From the NCBI GenBank assembly GCA_003024785.1, contig PUQB01000063.1:584039-648038 (forward strand): a DNA stretch of 64,000 nt, read 5' to 3'. Position numbers and translations under genes: made by a program. This DNA comes from Selaginella tamariscina (Eukaryota; Streptophyta; Lycopodiopsida; Selaginellales; Selaginellaceae). The notes beneath the pieces are model-generated. The model was not told the origin of the DNA, searched no databases, and saw only the letters and a program-made list of their open reading frames with translations. Numbering within the stretch: position 1 is the first letter of the stretch; the number at the start of each line of letters is the position of its first letter. This document shows positions 11,139 to 23,194 of the stretch, piece by piece.

Positions 11139-11953
11139 TTGAATAATCACTCTCAGCTGATGGCAGCATTCATAGCCCAGGGTACTCCTGTTCATGTTGC
11201 AAACCCTCGCTTCCGGCCAGATTTCTTTCGCAGAAATCCTGGAGATGATGTGTATCATTGGTTTGACCACTTCATTGTGGTTGCCACATATCATTCGTGG
11301 GACGGTGCTCAGTGTTTGCGTGAGTTTCCTACTTGTCTTCAAGGGATGGCATTGTAGTGGTACAATGGTCTGGACGTTGCAACTCTGAAGATTGGAGTAT
11401 TCTTCCAGAGATCTTCAAACGTGCATTTGGGCATGCGAACGACTATGATGATGCTTTTCAGTAGTTGCATCGTATTCGTTAGGAGCTATCTGAGTCGGTG
11501 ATGCAGTTTGGTGTTTGCTTTCGAAACTTTTTGTTACGTGTAGAACTTAACATGTCAAAACGCATCAAGTTAGGTATGTTGTGGCCAGCACTTCGTCAAG
11601 ACCTTGTGGGGCTTGTGCATGCACTAGCTCCAGTGACTCTTGACGATGTTGTGAGGCTGGCACAACGATATGAGTCGTCACCTCTCCCACTTGCACCTTC
11701 ACATGCTCTCGTTCCACTTCATGTTGGGGATGGACCTGCTCTGATGGAGGTTGAGGCTGTTGCTGCTTGTGTACTAGCACAAGGTTGGCCCGTGAATGAG
11801 GATGTGGATGTGCAGTTCATTGTTGGGCATGTGATGAGGTTGGATACACGTATCGGTGCTGTCAACGGTTTCCCGATTGGCATCCCCATTTCCAAGGTGG
11901 AGGCCATGGCGTCAACAACGTCCGGTTGGTGCTACTGTAGTGGATGGTTGTGA
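11139..11953 (+). pseudogene. Gag, Ty3 copy B
   Basis: The best-preserved Gag of this family. It has a start MNNHSQLMAAFIAQGTP, then VYHWFDHFIVVATYHSW and an open 151-codon segment from 11498 with a helical capsid-like region (LRQDLVGLVHALAPVTLDD). A zinc-knuckle-like run (CWACDEVGY, about 11820-11850) is visible in another frame. A TAG after LQGMAL (about 11357) and a frameshift near 11450 break it. Confidence 0.65.
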
Positions 11954-11999
11954 TGCAATGGATCTTCCGGGAAACGACGAATTACACAAGTAAAGGAGG

Positions 12000-14281
12000 G
12001 TCCTCGTGTGAATAAATTAGTGACCCCTCCGTCTTTCTTTTGGGAGTATCATAAAGGGGTTCACTTGACACCAAATCATCCGGTCTTCACTTTTTAAGCT
12101 CGATTTAATCACACGCCACGTCCTATTTTCCTTTCAGTATTGGTGGATACAGGTTTGAGTTTGTCCTTTATTTCTCATTATGTTGTTACATGTTGTAGCC
12201 TTCATTTGCATCGTGCGATAGAACCAGTCTTCATTCTGTATGGTAACGGACACACTCATGCTTGTTCATGGATGAAGTTGACATTGTTGTTCGTGTGGAC
12301 GATCGTGAGCTTGAGTTTCAATCTTTGCAGGTGGTGCCGAGTCAAGCTTTTTACCTTATCCTTGGTATGGATTGGTTGACTCGTAATTATGTCAAGTGTG
12401 ACTTTGAAAAGTCTCCCCCCTGTTTAACTCTCCTTCGTCTTTCTTCCATTCCTTTTACTTCTATTCCACGTCGTTCATCTGCTTCCATCACTTTTGTTTC
12501 ACCCCTACTTCCAACCATTTTATCTTCATGCTCTTCCTTTCTTTTTCTGGACCCATCAAATGATCGTCATGCTGCAGTTATTTATTAACTCAAGAAGGAG
12601 TATGCTGATCTTTTCAACTTTGACTTGTCATCTGGGGCCAAAATTGCGACATGCCACCCTATTCCAACTGGAGATGCTAGGTCAATCAAGGTACCTATTC
12701 GGTGTCGGTCACCAAAGGAGCTCAAGATCTTATGAGCAAATGTCAAAAAGATGTTGGAGAAGGGTGTTATCCGGAATTCTTAAAGTCCTTGGGCGTGTAA
12801 ACCTCATCTTGTGACAAAGCCTGATGGGAGCGTTTGATTCTGCATTAACTATCACCCATTAAATGAGGTAACCGTCTCAGATGTGTACCCACTTCCTCAT
12901 ACTGCAGACCTTTTGGATCAACTGGGGCGAAGCCATTGGTTCACCAAGTTAGATCTCGCCTCTAGATATTGGCAAGTTCCGATGGCTGACCTATGACATT
13001 CCCAAGACTGCTTTTTGGACACCATTTGGCATGTACAAGTTCTTGGTGATGCCTTTTGGTTTGAGCAATGCTCCAGCAACTTTCCAGCATATGATGGACG
13101 AGGTTCTTTGCGACATGCCGGAGGTGACCACCGATTTCATTGGTGATGTTTTGATCCATTCGGATGGAACGTGGAAGGAGCATGTCAGTGATATACGTAA
13201 GGTTTTGGATTGGCTGCAGGAAGTTGGTTTGAAGTTGAAGCCATCTAAGTGTGTGTTTGGATAAAAAGACACCACTTATCGCATTTCACGTGAAGATTTG
13301 CAAGTCGATCCTGACAAACTAGTTGCAATTTTGAAGTTTCCTATGCCAAAGTGTGTGAATAATGTGCAATGCTTTCTTGGCAAGGTACAATATTTGGGTC
13401 GTTTTGTGGATTATCTTTCATATTGCACTGCACCGTTGCGGGCGTTGTTGAAGTCGTCAATGACTTCTTTTGTTTGGTCTAATGATTGAAGCAGGCATTT
13501 GCAGATCTCAAAGAGTTGTTGACGACTCCTCTAGTTTTGGTGTACCCGAATTACATCCATCCTTTCATCTTGCGTGTAGATGCTTTTGAAATTGGCCTCG
13601 GGGCGTATTGATGCAGGAGAGTACGAATGTTCCTGGCCAATGACATCCCATTGCGTACATTAGCCGTACATTGCAGCCAGCATAAGTGAACTACTCCACG
13701 ACAGAAAAGGAGTGTCTAGTAGCAATTTGGGGTTTTGAGAAGCTCCATGCCTACTTGCATGGTTCGTGGATGTTGTTGGAAAGCGATCATGCAGCAGTCA
13801 CTTCGTTGTTGAAGTGGAAGAATTTGATTGGTTGTACTGCTCGGTGGGCCTTGAAACTTCAAATTTACGACTTTGAAGTTGTTCATCGCCTAGGAAGTTC
13901 CATGGTTGATGCTGATGCTCTTTCTCTGGCTCCTCTTCCACCTTATCTCTCTTTTGTTGCCCCAGAGAAACCAGTTGTTCCAGCTTCAGTGGACTTTTTG
14001 GACGAAGATTTCGTACCATCAGCAATTGTTGTGCTTGATGTTCAATGTCCGTAGAATGCAGAGTTATATTTGCCATCTTTGGATGAGGTTCGAGAAGCTC
14101 AAAAGGTTGAGCCGTGGATTTAAAGGCTTCGTGATGGGTTTGAGAATCCTGCATCACTTGCTGATGACTTGCCTTTCAGGCATTTGCATTTGCAGTATCG
14201 CCTTCAGGACGACTTTCTTTATTTTGTGGGGACTGATCCAGATGATCCTTTGTGGTTGGTGGTGCCTTCAGTCTTCATTCC
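12000..14281 (+). pseudogene. protease-RT-RNase H, Ty3 copy B
   Basis: The retropepsin motif VDTGLSLSFIS (about 12145) keeps the DTG triad, and YLILGMDWLTRN near 12355 is the usual second protease motif. The RT shows FLVMPFGLSNAPATF at about 13040 and DFIGDVLIHS near 13135, where the second catalytic Asp of the family's FIDD box has become Gly. RNase H is at about 13565-13950 (LRVDAF, then MNYSTTEKECLVAIWGFEKL). The segment stops at 14281, where the nested element begins. Several stops break the frame. Confidence 0.75.
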
Positions 14282-14989
14282 TGGTTGACGATGGCCCGTC
14301 ATCGTGGCCATCCGGCAGATTGCCACTAGCACGGACGAGCGGCTGGACGAAACGCCGGATAAGGGAGGTACTTCAGGTACGGACTGATGGCAATTGGTGT
14401 CAGGCGGCAGTGTAAGCGGGCAAAGATCCGATCGTCCGGACCAACTACCCAGGGTACGAACGACAACACGCGTGGGGAGGCACATAAATGTGACACGCGT
14501 GGCGAGGTGCATAAATGTGACAGGCAGGACTCTATCACCAGGCGGTAGACCAATGAGAGAGCGCCACCTGTAGCTAGGGACTAGTGGTAGGTACCCACTA
14601 TATAAGCCGGAAGGCTGGTAGTGGGTCGGGTCTTTTTGGAGTCAAGTCTGCGTCTTATAGATTACTCCACTGTCGGAGATAGTTGTACTCAGGCAGGCAA
14701 TATATATACCCATTTCCTTCTATTCTCCCCACCAGCGGGCGTTCCCCGCTTGCCGACTCCTGGGTCCCGCAACCTCTCTGCCCAAGTCATCTCAGTAGAA
14801 CTCCCCTCTCACATGTACACGGACCCTCGCGGTGTCCGGGTAGAGGCCAACCCGATACTTCCCATTACTCTTGAGGTAAGGCCGGCGTACCGATAGAACC
14901 CCGGAGTTAGACGCTCTCGACAGCGTCCTGGCGACCACTGCAACTTCCTGAGAAGCACCACATCTGGCCTGCAGAGTCCCCGACGACCA
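14282..14989 (+). repeat. 5' LTR of the nested element
   Basis: It starts TGGTTGACGATGG and ends CCCCGACGACCA. It contains a TATATAAGCC motif near 14599, which could be the LTR promoter. Downstream at 14993 is tggcgaccacggaggg, a primer-binding-site-like stretch starting TGG. Confidence 0.85.
14597..14606 (+). promoter_or_regulatory. TATA-like box in the nested element's LTR
   Basis: The sequence ctatataagcc is kept in both LTRs (near 14599 and near 21460). Its position inside an LTR matches that of a typical RNA polymerase II TATA box in plant LTR elements. Transcription is inferred only. Confidence 0.5.
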
Positions 14990-15026
14990 TTTGTGGCGAC
15001 CACGGAGGGATAGATAGTACACATAG

Positions 15027-17260
15027 ATGGAGTTCATTGTAGCAAGTAGAGTGGCGGCCCGACGAAGAGCCCGAATTAACTCATTCGAGCAAATAGAGAT
15101 TAATGAGCAACAGCTGACCAGGAGAATGCGACGGGCTGGCCGAGGGAGATTGATGGATGGCGGTGAGGCACCTCGGTTACCGCAACAGCCCCTGCCTCAC
15201 CTAACTGAGGGAACGACGGTAATGCCGCATGGCCGAATCTCCGAGCAGCGGTAAACTCTGCACATTAGCGGTAGAGGTGGTCACATGCCATTGACGACAA
15301 AGAAGGATATGAAAGAACCGTAGCACGTCCAGACGACAATCCAGGCACGGCAGCATGCGGGCATGATCAGCACCCAGACAGGCGACTTCACCCGATAGTA
15401 ACCTATGAAGCAGAGTGGGACGGATGGCAAGACGACAAAAGCCCTCTGCCTCTTGACGTAGGTGAAAGTGACGGCCACGAAGAGCTCCCATACCAACAAG
15501 TAGAACCAGTGTTTGACGAGTACCCCCGAAGGAGGAAACTTCGCCTAGGACAACCCCAGGAGAGGGCAGCCCTGCGACGGAGGCAAGAATCTCGAGGGGG
15601 CGAAAGCAACACGGATAGCGACGGGGGACGTGAGCTAGAAGCCCAACGTGACCAGCGCCACGATGGAGGTAAGATAGGAAACCCAGGGCCATCGTCACCC
15701 ATCAGGGTGATGCGGGGGGCTCGTGTCTGCCCGGAAAGAGGGGAGGAAGAGTCTCATCCGGGAAGCTTCCGTAGGGAGGGGCATCAATTGCCAACAAGGC
15801 AACCTCTGCACCAGGAGTTCAGCCGATCGAACGACGCAGCAGGTTAGGGTGGTTACCAAGATGAGAACCCAAGGCTTCGGAAGGCTGGGGTACACATGGG
15901 ACGACCGCTTGTGCGGAGGCGACTGGACGTCGAGAGCTGACGGACTGGGAGGAGGCACCAGAAAGAAGGGCCGCATAGTGGCTACCTTGGAGAAGGGACA
16001 AGAGGAATTCGTCCAGGGGTAGGAGAGATTCGCCCGAGCGACTAGTATCGCACCGGCCCCACGAGGGAAATCCGCCAAGGCACACGACAAAGCCGCAACC
16101 ATCACCAGACAAGGGTATACTGTCTTAGGGCGAGGAGGAATCGCCCCATCGATAATGACCATCTAGACGTTGCGAGGGGATTCTGTGCACGGTCATACAA
16201 AACTACTCGCTGGAGGAGGGAAAATCGTCCAGCCAGGTAAGCTGCGCCACCAGCCGTCAGGTTGGTCCCGCGGGGGGCCCCGAGGGACAGTCGGGAGGAG
16301 CCCGTCCTCATCACCAACCCTCAATGGGAGGGCAGGGCTGTGAGGAAGGAGAAGGGTGCCCGCAGAATACCAGGACGTGGACTACACCACGTCCGAAGTG
16401 GAGGGTCCGGATCGGAACAACTCTCAGGCACAACAGGACGCCATGGGAGCCACCCGGTCACCTTATTAGCCCAAGCACTCAAACGGATGTAGGAGAGCAC
16501 TGTAACAGTGCCCTTACCCGCGTTCGTGGAGCAAAGGGGGAAGACGCAGACCAACACGTACATGTTCGAACAGGTGTGCGAACTTTGGAGTGTGAGCGAC
16601 AATCACAAGAAGTTGAGTGCCTTTGCATGCACTCTGGACAAGAAGGCACATGCCTGGTGGATGCATTCCACGAGGCGAACGAAGGAGCCCTGGGAGACCG
16701 CACGAAGGGCGTTTCTGGATACCTTCCGAGAAAAGAGTGAAGAGGAGGTGATCCACAAGCTAACGAGCTTGAAACAGAAAGCAGAGAGTCGGTCGACGAG
16801 TACATGGTCGCATGCTGGGTATATCGCCCGGCTAAGAGACACCCCAGTTGACCTGACCAAGAAAATGTGGTACCGAAAGGGACTGCGGCTGGAGATCTGC
16901 AAGTGGATCGGCTTGGACGACGACCGGACGTTCGACAAGTTACTCCGGTACACCAAGAAGGCCGAAAAGCGGAGGCTGAAAACGCCAAGAAAGGAAGGCA
17001 CAGGATAAATCGGACGTAGAGGAGGTGAACGATACCATCGGATGAGGAAAACCTCTCGGATGCTCCAAGGCCGACCAAAAAAGAGAGCCGGTCGGGTACC
17101 AAGGGACACAGGCAGCTGCAGCGGGGGGAACCCTACGAGGGGCCACACGAAGAAGACTTATCCACGACACTGCTCAAATGGGATACACCGCACGGGGGGA
17201 TAAGTACTGTCGGGTGTGTAACATTGCGGATCTCACAAACGGATGATTGCTACCGGCTGG
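15027..17260 (+). pseudogene. Gag-like region with CCHC knuckle, nested element
   Basis: A start codon at 15027, 37 bp after the LTR, opens MEFIVASRVAARRRARIN, a basic N-terminus. The clearest part is 16508-17008 with HAWWMHSTRRTKEPWETARR (about 16648-16707) and FLDTFREK, the W...F pattern of the Retrotrans_gag family. A CCHC knuckle is visible at about 17206-17258: CRVC, then in the next frame GSHK and DDCYRLAELL. Frames switch many times between 15254 and 16500. The region would form the capsid of virus-like particles in a functional relative. Confidence 0.65.
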
Positions 17261-18069
17261 CCGAACTCCTGAGCAAAAGGCCACCACAGGTAGCCACACT
17301 GGTAGTAGAACAGGAACCGAAGAGGGAACAGATGGCCAAAGGAGTTACGGCCGTAGGACGAGGGAGACAACCAACCCCGTAGGAGGTCCCATTCAGGGGA
17401 CCAAATCGTAGGTCCCACTCGAGAACGGCCATCGTACGACCCAGGTATGGCACAGAGAGAGATGACCGGAACGCAAGAGGTGTTGTGCGCACTATGCGAG
17501 GCCCACACCCGCTCTACCGATGTTCATGGGTATCATTGATCAAACCAATGCTAGAAGCGCAAGCAGCCGGTGTCGCCAGGACGAGTAACGGGCAGATCCC
17601 TGCCAACCCAATTCCAAACTCCACACCGCAAGTAAACCAAGTAACGGTGGTACTACCAGAATAGGACGTCAGGACAGACATAGTACCGCAGGCTCCCTTA
17701 GGGACAAAACAAGGGAAACCCAAAGGCGGAGAACCAGGGGAGCGCGAAGGCGCGAAAAGAGAAGACAGGCAATAAACACCCCGGTTTTAAAGCAGTGGGT
17801 AAGGAAGCAAACGCAAGAACTGACAGCCTCGGAACCTGTGGAGCCCAGCCGAGGCCAGGAATCGCTAAGAAAACTAAGGAGAAGGCGAAACCACGCATTC
17901 GTAAGGGGGGGGCCAGAGGGGTCAGAACAGGAAACGCCGCTGGTTCCCACTGCACAATGGGAGAATCGGGTACGACCAGCAGCAAGACCCCCACCAGAGG
18001 CATTGCAACCACAGTGGACTACGTGAACACGTACCGACTATCCCGTTCGCATGGCGGGACACACAATCA

Positions 18070-18345
18070 GTAAGTAATTATAGATGGGGGGTCAGCAGTC
18101 AATGTCATGTCAGTAGAGCTCCACAGGAAATTATATGCCAACTCCGGAACCCACCCCATTTCAAGTACGCATGGCCAATCAGGCCGAGGTGGTGCCCAAG
18201 GGCAGTGGAGGTCGAGATCCAAATGGTCAAATTTTGGATCAACGTTGTGGTCCTGGATATGCACGTCAGGGGGGGATTCGACCTACTCCTCGGTCGACCC
18301 TGGCTCAGGGGTGCAAAGGTACAGCACGATTGGGAGCACCAACAG
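18070..18345 (+). pseudogene. retropepsin-like protease remnant, nested element
   Basis: Codons for IIDGGSAVNVMS at about 18078-18113 give the D-[TSG]-G-[SA] aspartic-protease loop in the DGGS form common in plant Ty3 elements. Downstream, in a shifted frame, FDLLLGRPWLRG (about 18275-18310) is the second hydrophobic-hydrophobic-G motif. The frame between them is broken. It would process Gag in an active relative. Confidence 0.6.
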
Positions 18346-20353
18346 ATATAGTTCCGCACCAGACGGGCGATAAGGTCCATACCCACAGGCGAAACCCAGG
18401 CCCCCGAACGGAGATTCGGGGCAATGGAGTATTAGGGGCCCGGCGAGCGTTGGGATGGAGCGAGGCGTAACAGCGACCTCCGTAGGCTGGCTCCCGGATT
18501 GGGTCACGCAGACAGGAGGCCTCGCATCAGAGGCAGGCCTATAAAGGAGCTAGGGATCGCAGAAGCAACCAAAGCCCGAGACTATCCGGCACCGGAACGT
18601 TGGTTCCCCAACCACCAAGACAAGTCCGGAGGGCCTATGTGGACATACCCAAGCCAGAAGGCCACCCCAATCAAGCGGAGCCACTCCAGAGTCGGTATCG
18701 ACAGGGATCGGCAGCCCTCCTAGTCCCAAGGAGAGATATCCTCTACCTGGGCCGATCAGATCGGCCCGGGAAGTGGGGGGGGAGAAGCTCCGGCATAGAC
18801 ACGCCCGGGTGGAAGTAGGACATGGAAACCTAGATAGGGGACATGCGGGGCCAGTATGGGGAAGAAGTGGCAGGAAGGGACCAACAGGTAAAACTGTGCA
18901 GTTAGAGCCACAAGGGATCTCACCAGGCGGCAACAAAATAACCACAGTCTATGTTAATGGACAAGTACCACGACGAACGGCCGATAGTAGCAGCGCTGGT
19001 CACCCAGATGGAACACAGATTGAGGAATCCCGGGGCAGAACCAGCGAACCATGGGGCAAAGAGATAGAGAGGACGGAGGAGCCGGGAAGTAGGATCTCCA
19101 AACGCACTTGTGGCCAGCTCACAGGACCACATGGTCCACGAGGTTGGACCACAGGCGTGAGGCACACACTACGAAGGCAATGATGGTCAGGGGGCCATCA
19201 TTGCATATCCAGGCGTAGGGATAGACGCGCCAACACCTCAGAGGACGCCACAAGGACGGTCACGGCACCTACACTCAGAAAGGCGGTGCACAATGCCACA
19301 CCTCCATTACCATGACCACGGGGTGGACAGAGAGAAATCAGCCAGTGGTGATCAGAGAAATTGAGTGCTCATCAAGGGCCAAGAACGAGCAGCGGAGCTA
19401 GTATCCCAGGTACTCCAAGTTCAAGGAATTAATCGGGCAACCCGACGTCCGGCGAGTCAGGAAACAATTACGATTGGATGAATTCTTCAACCTTCCGTGG
19501 GGAGAAGTGGAGGACCCAGGATTTGAGGAAAGGCCAGACAATTCCTCCAGTAGCGGAATTAGTGGCTAGTCAAACCGGGCGTAGGGGGATACAATTCTGC
19601 ACGGATGGGAGTGCCATCTTCCGCATTATGTTCGATGAACTGGCAATAGTCTTCCGGTTACCAGGGACGGCCTAGCCCTAGGGGAATGCTCGGACGCGGA
19701 GGTTCAATGGCCCGCCACCACAGGAAGTCATGGACTACGAGGCATACAAGCAAAGGAGAAGCAGCCGAGTTCGTAACGCTAGTGGCTTCATGCTCAAGAA
19801 GAACAGGAGTCGGATCACCAGACGATTGGCGAACGGTCTTTGGCGTGGGAAGGAGTCGCGATAAATTGGGCTGACTGCCTTAAGCAATACCTGATTTCGG
19901 CTCTAACTAGTGGGATTCACGGGTTGATCCGGCACTGAGCAAAGGCTACCCACGGCTGGACACATTGCTATTTTAACCACGGGCTCGTTCGGCCGAACGG
20001 TATAAGAGCACCACCACCACTCCAAATGGGGGAACAGCCAGAACCCCCGGAGTCAACAGAAGAAACAGGCATCAATAGAGGAGCAGGCGGAGGGTAGTCT
20101 CCTTCCGGACTAGGAATCACCAGGGTATGTACCACGGGAACCCATCCACGCGATTCCCCTAGCTATAGGAACCCCACTACCGGAATCCTCGTCAGACGCA
20201 ATTGAGCAATCTACCGAACCCAGCCAGGGAGGGAAGAAGGACAAGCCCGAGGACGAATACGAGAGTAACTATTAACACTTCCAGGCCAACGGACGATGGA
20301 CCTCCACAGTCTATACTAGGCTCACGAGGGTCTTCGACCAGCTAGACGAAGCC
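18346..20353. other. interior of the nested element without recognised domains
   Basis: A GC-rich stretch with only short broken frames. I searched by eye for RT, RNase H and integrase motifs and found none. Codons such as LDEFFNLPWGEVEDPGFEE near 19475 look coding-like but match no family I know. Confidence 0.5.
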
Positions 20354-20614
20354 ATGGCAATATATGACGGCCTCGACCTCCCAACGGTGGCAAGGGAACA
20401 CGACGACATAGTGACAGAACTCACGGAGTGGCAGCAGGAAGCCTGGGAAGTTGCTGAAAGGGCTAAGGAGCTACTGAGTGAAGGAGGCCGACTGTGTATG
20501 ATGACAATGAAGAGAACAAAGGACGCCTGGGAAAGTTGGAGCGAAAGGAGAGCGGACTTCCAGTGGTTGTACAGTGAGTGCGAAACTCTCCTAGGGCTAC
20601 TCAACGATGACTAG
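20354..20614 (+). CDS. 86-codon coiled-coil-prone ORF in the nested element
   Basis: It is open from an ATG at 20354, and the frame upstream also reads in (LDEAMAIYDGLDLP). It is rich in Glu, Lys, Trp and Ala with helical spacing (ELTEWQQEAWEVAERAKELL). No family was recognised. It may be the remains of a longer protein that includes 20870-21127, since the intervening frame also encodes ERRCRELAEAQAEL-like codons. Confidence 0.4.
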   Translation: MAIYDGLDLPTVAREHDDIVTELTEWQQEAWEVAERAKELLSEGGRLCMMTMKRTKDAWESWSERRADFQWLYSECETLLGLLNDD

Positions 20615-20869
20615 CACGCCCGCAGCCAGGTCATAGCCGGAAGGGAACAACAGATATAGGAATGCAAAGCTCGATTAGAACGAAGGTGTAGGGAGCTCGC
20701 TGAGGCACAAGCAGAACTAACGGCGGTCAGAAGGGAATTACTGACAAAGACGCAATTCTCCAAAACCAGTACCGCACCTACAGCTGTCCAACCGAAACCC
20801 CTACTCAGGAGGCCAGAAGCGAGCGCCCCCAGGCTAGCCAGCTCGGGTCAGGACTCGGCCTGGACCATC

Positions 20870-21127
20870 ATGGAGCTAGAGGTACACACCCAGCTACAGG
20901 CCCAGCTCCTCACGGCAAAGGAACAAGAATTACAATGCTCCCGGAAAAGGATGCAGGACCTGGAGGATCAGCTCCAGCAGGCCCGGGAGCAACAGACAGG
21001 GTCCGAGGCAAAGCTCCGAAGGGTGATTGTGCTTCGAGAGGCAATCATCACCACATTAAAAACCACGCTAGCAGCAATAGAGAGCGAGATCACCATGTAT
21101 CGGGAGCTCCAAGGAGCAGATAACTAG
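20870..21127 (+). CDS. 85-codon coiled-coil ORF at the 3' end of the nested element
   Basis: It starts MELEVHTQLQAQLLTAKEQE and shows clear heptad-like spacing of Leu, Gln and Glu through DLEDQLQQAREQQ, typical of a coiled coil. It ends 43 bp before the 3' LTR. No known retrotransposon domain matches. It may be an extra protein carried by this element family. Confidence 0.45.
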   Translation: MELEVHTQLQAQLLTAKEQELQCSRKRMQDLEDQLQQAREQQTGSEAKLRRVIVLREAIITTLKTTLAAIESEITMYRELQGADN

Positions 21128-21170
21128 GGCATATGGCCCGAGGACGTGCCAACGAATAAGCCCGGGCATA

Positions 21171-21853
21171 TGGTTGACATTGGCCCGTCATTGTGGCCAT
21201 CCGGCAGATTGCCACCGGCGTGGACGAGCGGCTGGACGAAATGCTGGATAAGGGAGGTACTTCAAGTATAGACTGATGGCGATTGGTGTTAGGCAGCGGC
21301 ATAAGCGGGCGAAGATCCGATCGTCTGGATCAACTACCTAGGGTACGAAGGACAGCACGCATGGGGAGGCGCATAAATGTGACAGGCAGGACTCTGTCAC
21401 CAGGCGGCAGACCAATGAGAGAGCGCCACCTGTAGCTAGGGACTTGTGGTAGGTACCCACTATATAAGCCGGAAGGTTGGTAGTGGGTCGGGGTCTTTTT
21501 GGAGTCAAGTCTGCATCTTATAGATTACTCCACTGTCGGAGATAGTTGTACTCAGGCAGGCAATATATATACCCATTTTCTTCTATTCTCCCCACCAGCG
21601 AGTGTTCCCCACTTGCCGACTCCTAGGTCCCGCAATCCTCTCTGCCCAAGTCATCTAAGTAGAACTCCCCTCTCACCTGTACATGGACCCTTGCGGCGTC
21701 CGAGTAGAGGCCAACCCGATACTTCCCATTACTCTTGAGGTAAGGCCGGCGTACCGACAGAACCCCGGAGTTGGACGCTCTCGACAGCGTCCTAGAAACC
21801 ATTGCAGCTTCCTAAGAAGCACCACATCTGGCATGCGGAGTCCCCGACGACTA
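21171..21853 (+). repeat. 3' LTR of the nested element
   Basis: It begins TGGTTGACATTGG and ends CGACTA, where the 5' copy has CGACCA. The two LTRs differ by scattered substitutions and small indels, so the insertion is not recent. The ATTCC duplication follows at once. Confidence 0.85.
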
Positions 21854-22990
21854 ATTCCACACTTCCTCCATGCTTACCATGACTCTTCCATTCTTGGTGG
21901 GCACATGGGACATTGTCGTGTGATGGAGAAGTTGCGCAGATCTTTCTATTGGTCGGAGTTGCAAGGAGATGTGATTTGATATGTGCGTAGCTGTGTGTGG
22001 TGCCAAGCTCGCAATACTCCCCCATGTGCTTCAAAAGGACAGTTGAAGTCAATTGCAGTTTCTCGTCCGTTTGAGTTGGTGGCATTTGATTTGATGGGAC
22101 CTTTTCCGCAATCAACTGTTGGCAACAAGTACGTTATTATTATTTCTGATTACCTAACTTGTTAGGTAGAAGTTGGTGCTCTTGCTAGTGCGACTGCTTC
22201 TGTTGTTGGTCAGTTTCTCCTTAATCGGGTCGTGTTTCAGCATTCTTGTCCGGAACAAATTTTCTCGGATAATGGTCCTGCATTTATGGCTAAGGCATTT
22301 CATGTTTTGACGTCTCAACTAGGGATACGCCACACTTTTACAAGTGCTTATCATCCTCAGACAGATGGTTTAGTGGAATGGCTCGTCATAACCTTCAAGG
22401 GGATGATCACAAAGTATGTGAATTTTCAACATTCGAATTGAGATGGTTATCTGCCGTCTCTCTGATATGCTTATGTTACTAGAGTACAAAGTTCCATTGG
22501 TACTTCCCTATATAAGTTCTTGTATGGTCATGACCCGGTGTTGCCAACGGAGTTGGGTTTGCCTTCTCGGTTATTGAGAGCTGTTGATGTTAGGTCATGG
22601 GATTAGTATTTAACGAGCATTCTTCTATTGATTCGTGCGGAGTCAGCAGAACACTTGGGCTGCATACAAGTAAGACAACAACAACGCTACAACTCGCACT
22701 ATCATCCTCCTACGGAGTACAAGGTTGATGAACTGGTGTTGGTTTGTTTTTCTAAGCTTATGGTACGTGGTTTAGTTAAGAGTCTCCTTCCTCAGTGGAA
22801 AGGACTGTATTGAGTGCTATGGCAAGTAGGGCTGCAAGTTTATAAGGTTTAGCACAACATTCAACCCAATCCTCCAGAGATTGTACATGTGCAACGGTTG
22901 AAGCATTTTGTGCAACGGAAACAAGTTGTGCCACCTACAGATCCACCAGTGCCTTCTCCTGATGTTCTTCTAGATCCGGGCCCATTACAA
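21854..22990 (+). pseudogene. integrase half of Ty3 copy B
   Basis: It continues copy B after the nested element. It has a zinc-binding HHCC (FLHAYHDSSILGGHMGHCRVM, then CVWCQA), FDLMGPFPQSTVGNKY near 22087, SDNGPAFMAKAF near 22255 (second catalytic Asp), and a GPY/F-like tail LLPQWKGLY near 22790. A TAG within the core (SDYLTC* near 22165) and other stops inactivate it. A proline-rich tail and a purine-rich tract (gaaaggagggga) precede the 3' LTR. Confidence 0.75.
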
Positions 22991-23033
22991 GAGAAACCTA
23001 ACCAACTTACATTCTTTCGAAAGGAGGGGATGA

Positions 23034-23194
23034 TGTAAGATCCACGTGTACGACTGCATGTGCATATACTATTATTAACGTAGTGGATTTTGATAGCCGT
23101 CGGATTGAATTCAATCTAAACCACTCTCTCTTATATATAAATTAAGGTTTTTAAACTAATGGAGATACACATTTCTATGTTCTGAGCTCTCACA
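23034..23194 (+). repeat. 3' LTR of Ty3 copy B
   Basis: It reads from TGTAAGATCC to CTCTCACA and matches 10762-10922 in length and sequence apart from substitutions. Confidence 0.8.

Larger units (their letters stand above)
14282..21853 (+). mobile_element. nested LTR retrotransposon with Gag and protease but no visible RT (TR-GAG-like)
   Basis: LTRs of 708 and 683 bp (TGGTTGAC...CGACCA/CGACTA) bound a relatively GC-rich interior. The insertion is flanked by ATTCC at 14277-14281 and 21854-21858, a 5-bp target duplication. The interior has a Gag-like region, a CCHC knuckle and an aspartic-protease-like region, then long coiled-coil-prone ORFs. I found no RT (YxDD), RNase H or integrase signature in any frame. 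This layout fits non-autonomous terminal-repeat elements that keep Gag. Many stops show it is decayed. Confidence 0.8.
10762..23194 (+). mobile_element. Ty3/gypsy retrotransposon, copy B, with a nested LTR element
   Basis: It is bounded by 161-bp LTRs (10762-10922 and 23034-23194) of the copy A family. Its Gag-protease-RT-RNase H half lies at 11139-14281 and its integrase half at 21854-22990. The two halves are separated by a separate LTR element inserted between duplicated ATTCC pentamers. Copy A, which has no insertion at the matching point (near 6977), confirms the empty site. Frames are broken throughout. Confidence 0.85.

Noticed and set aside
15201-18507. Long minus-strand open frames within the nested LTR element
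   Set aside because: GC-rich composition produces open antisense frames opposite Gag and the rest. They match no family, and the plus strand carries the Gag and protease motifs.
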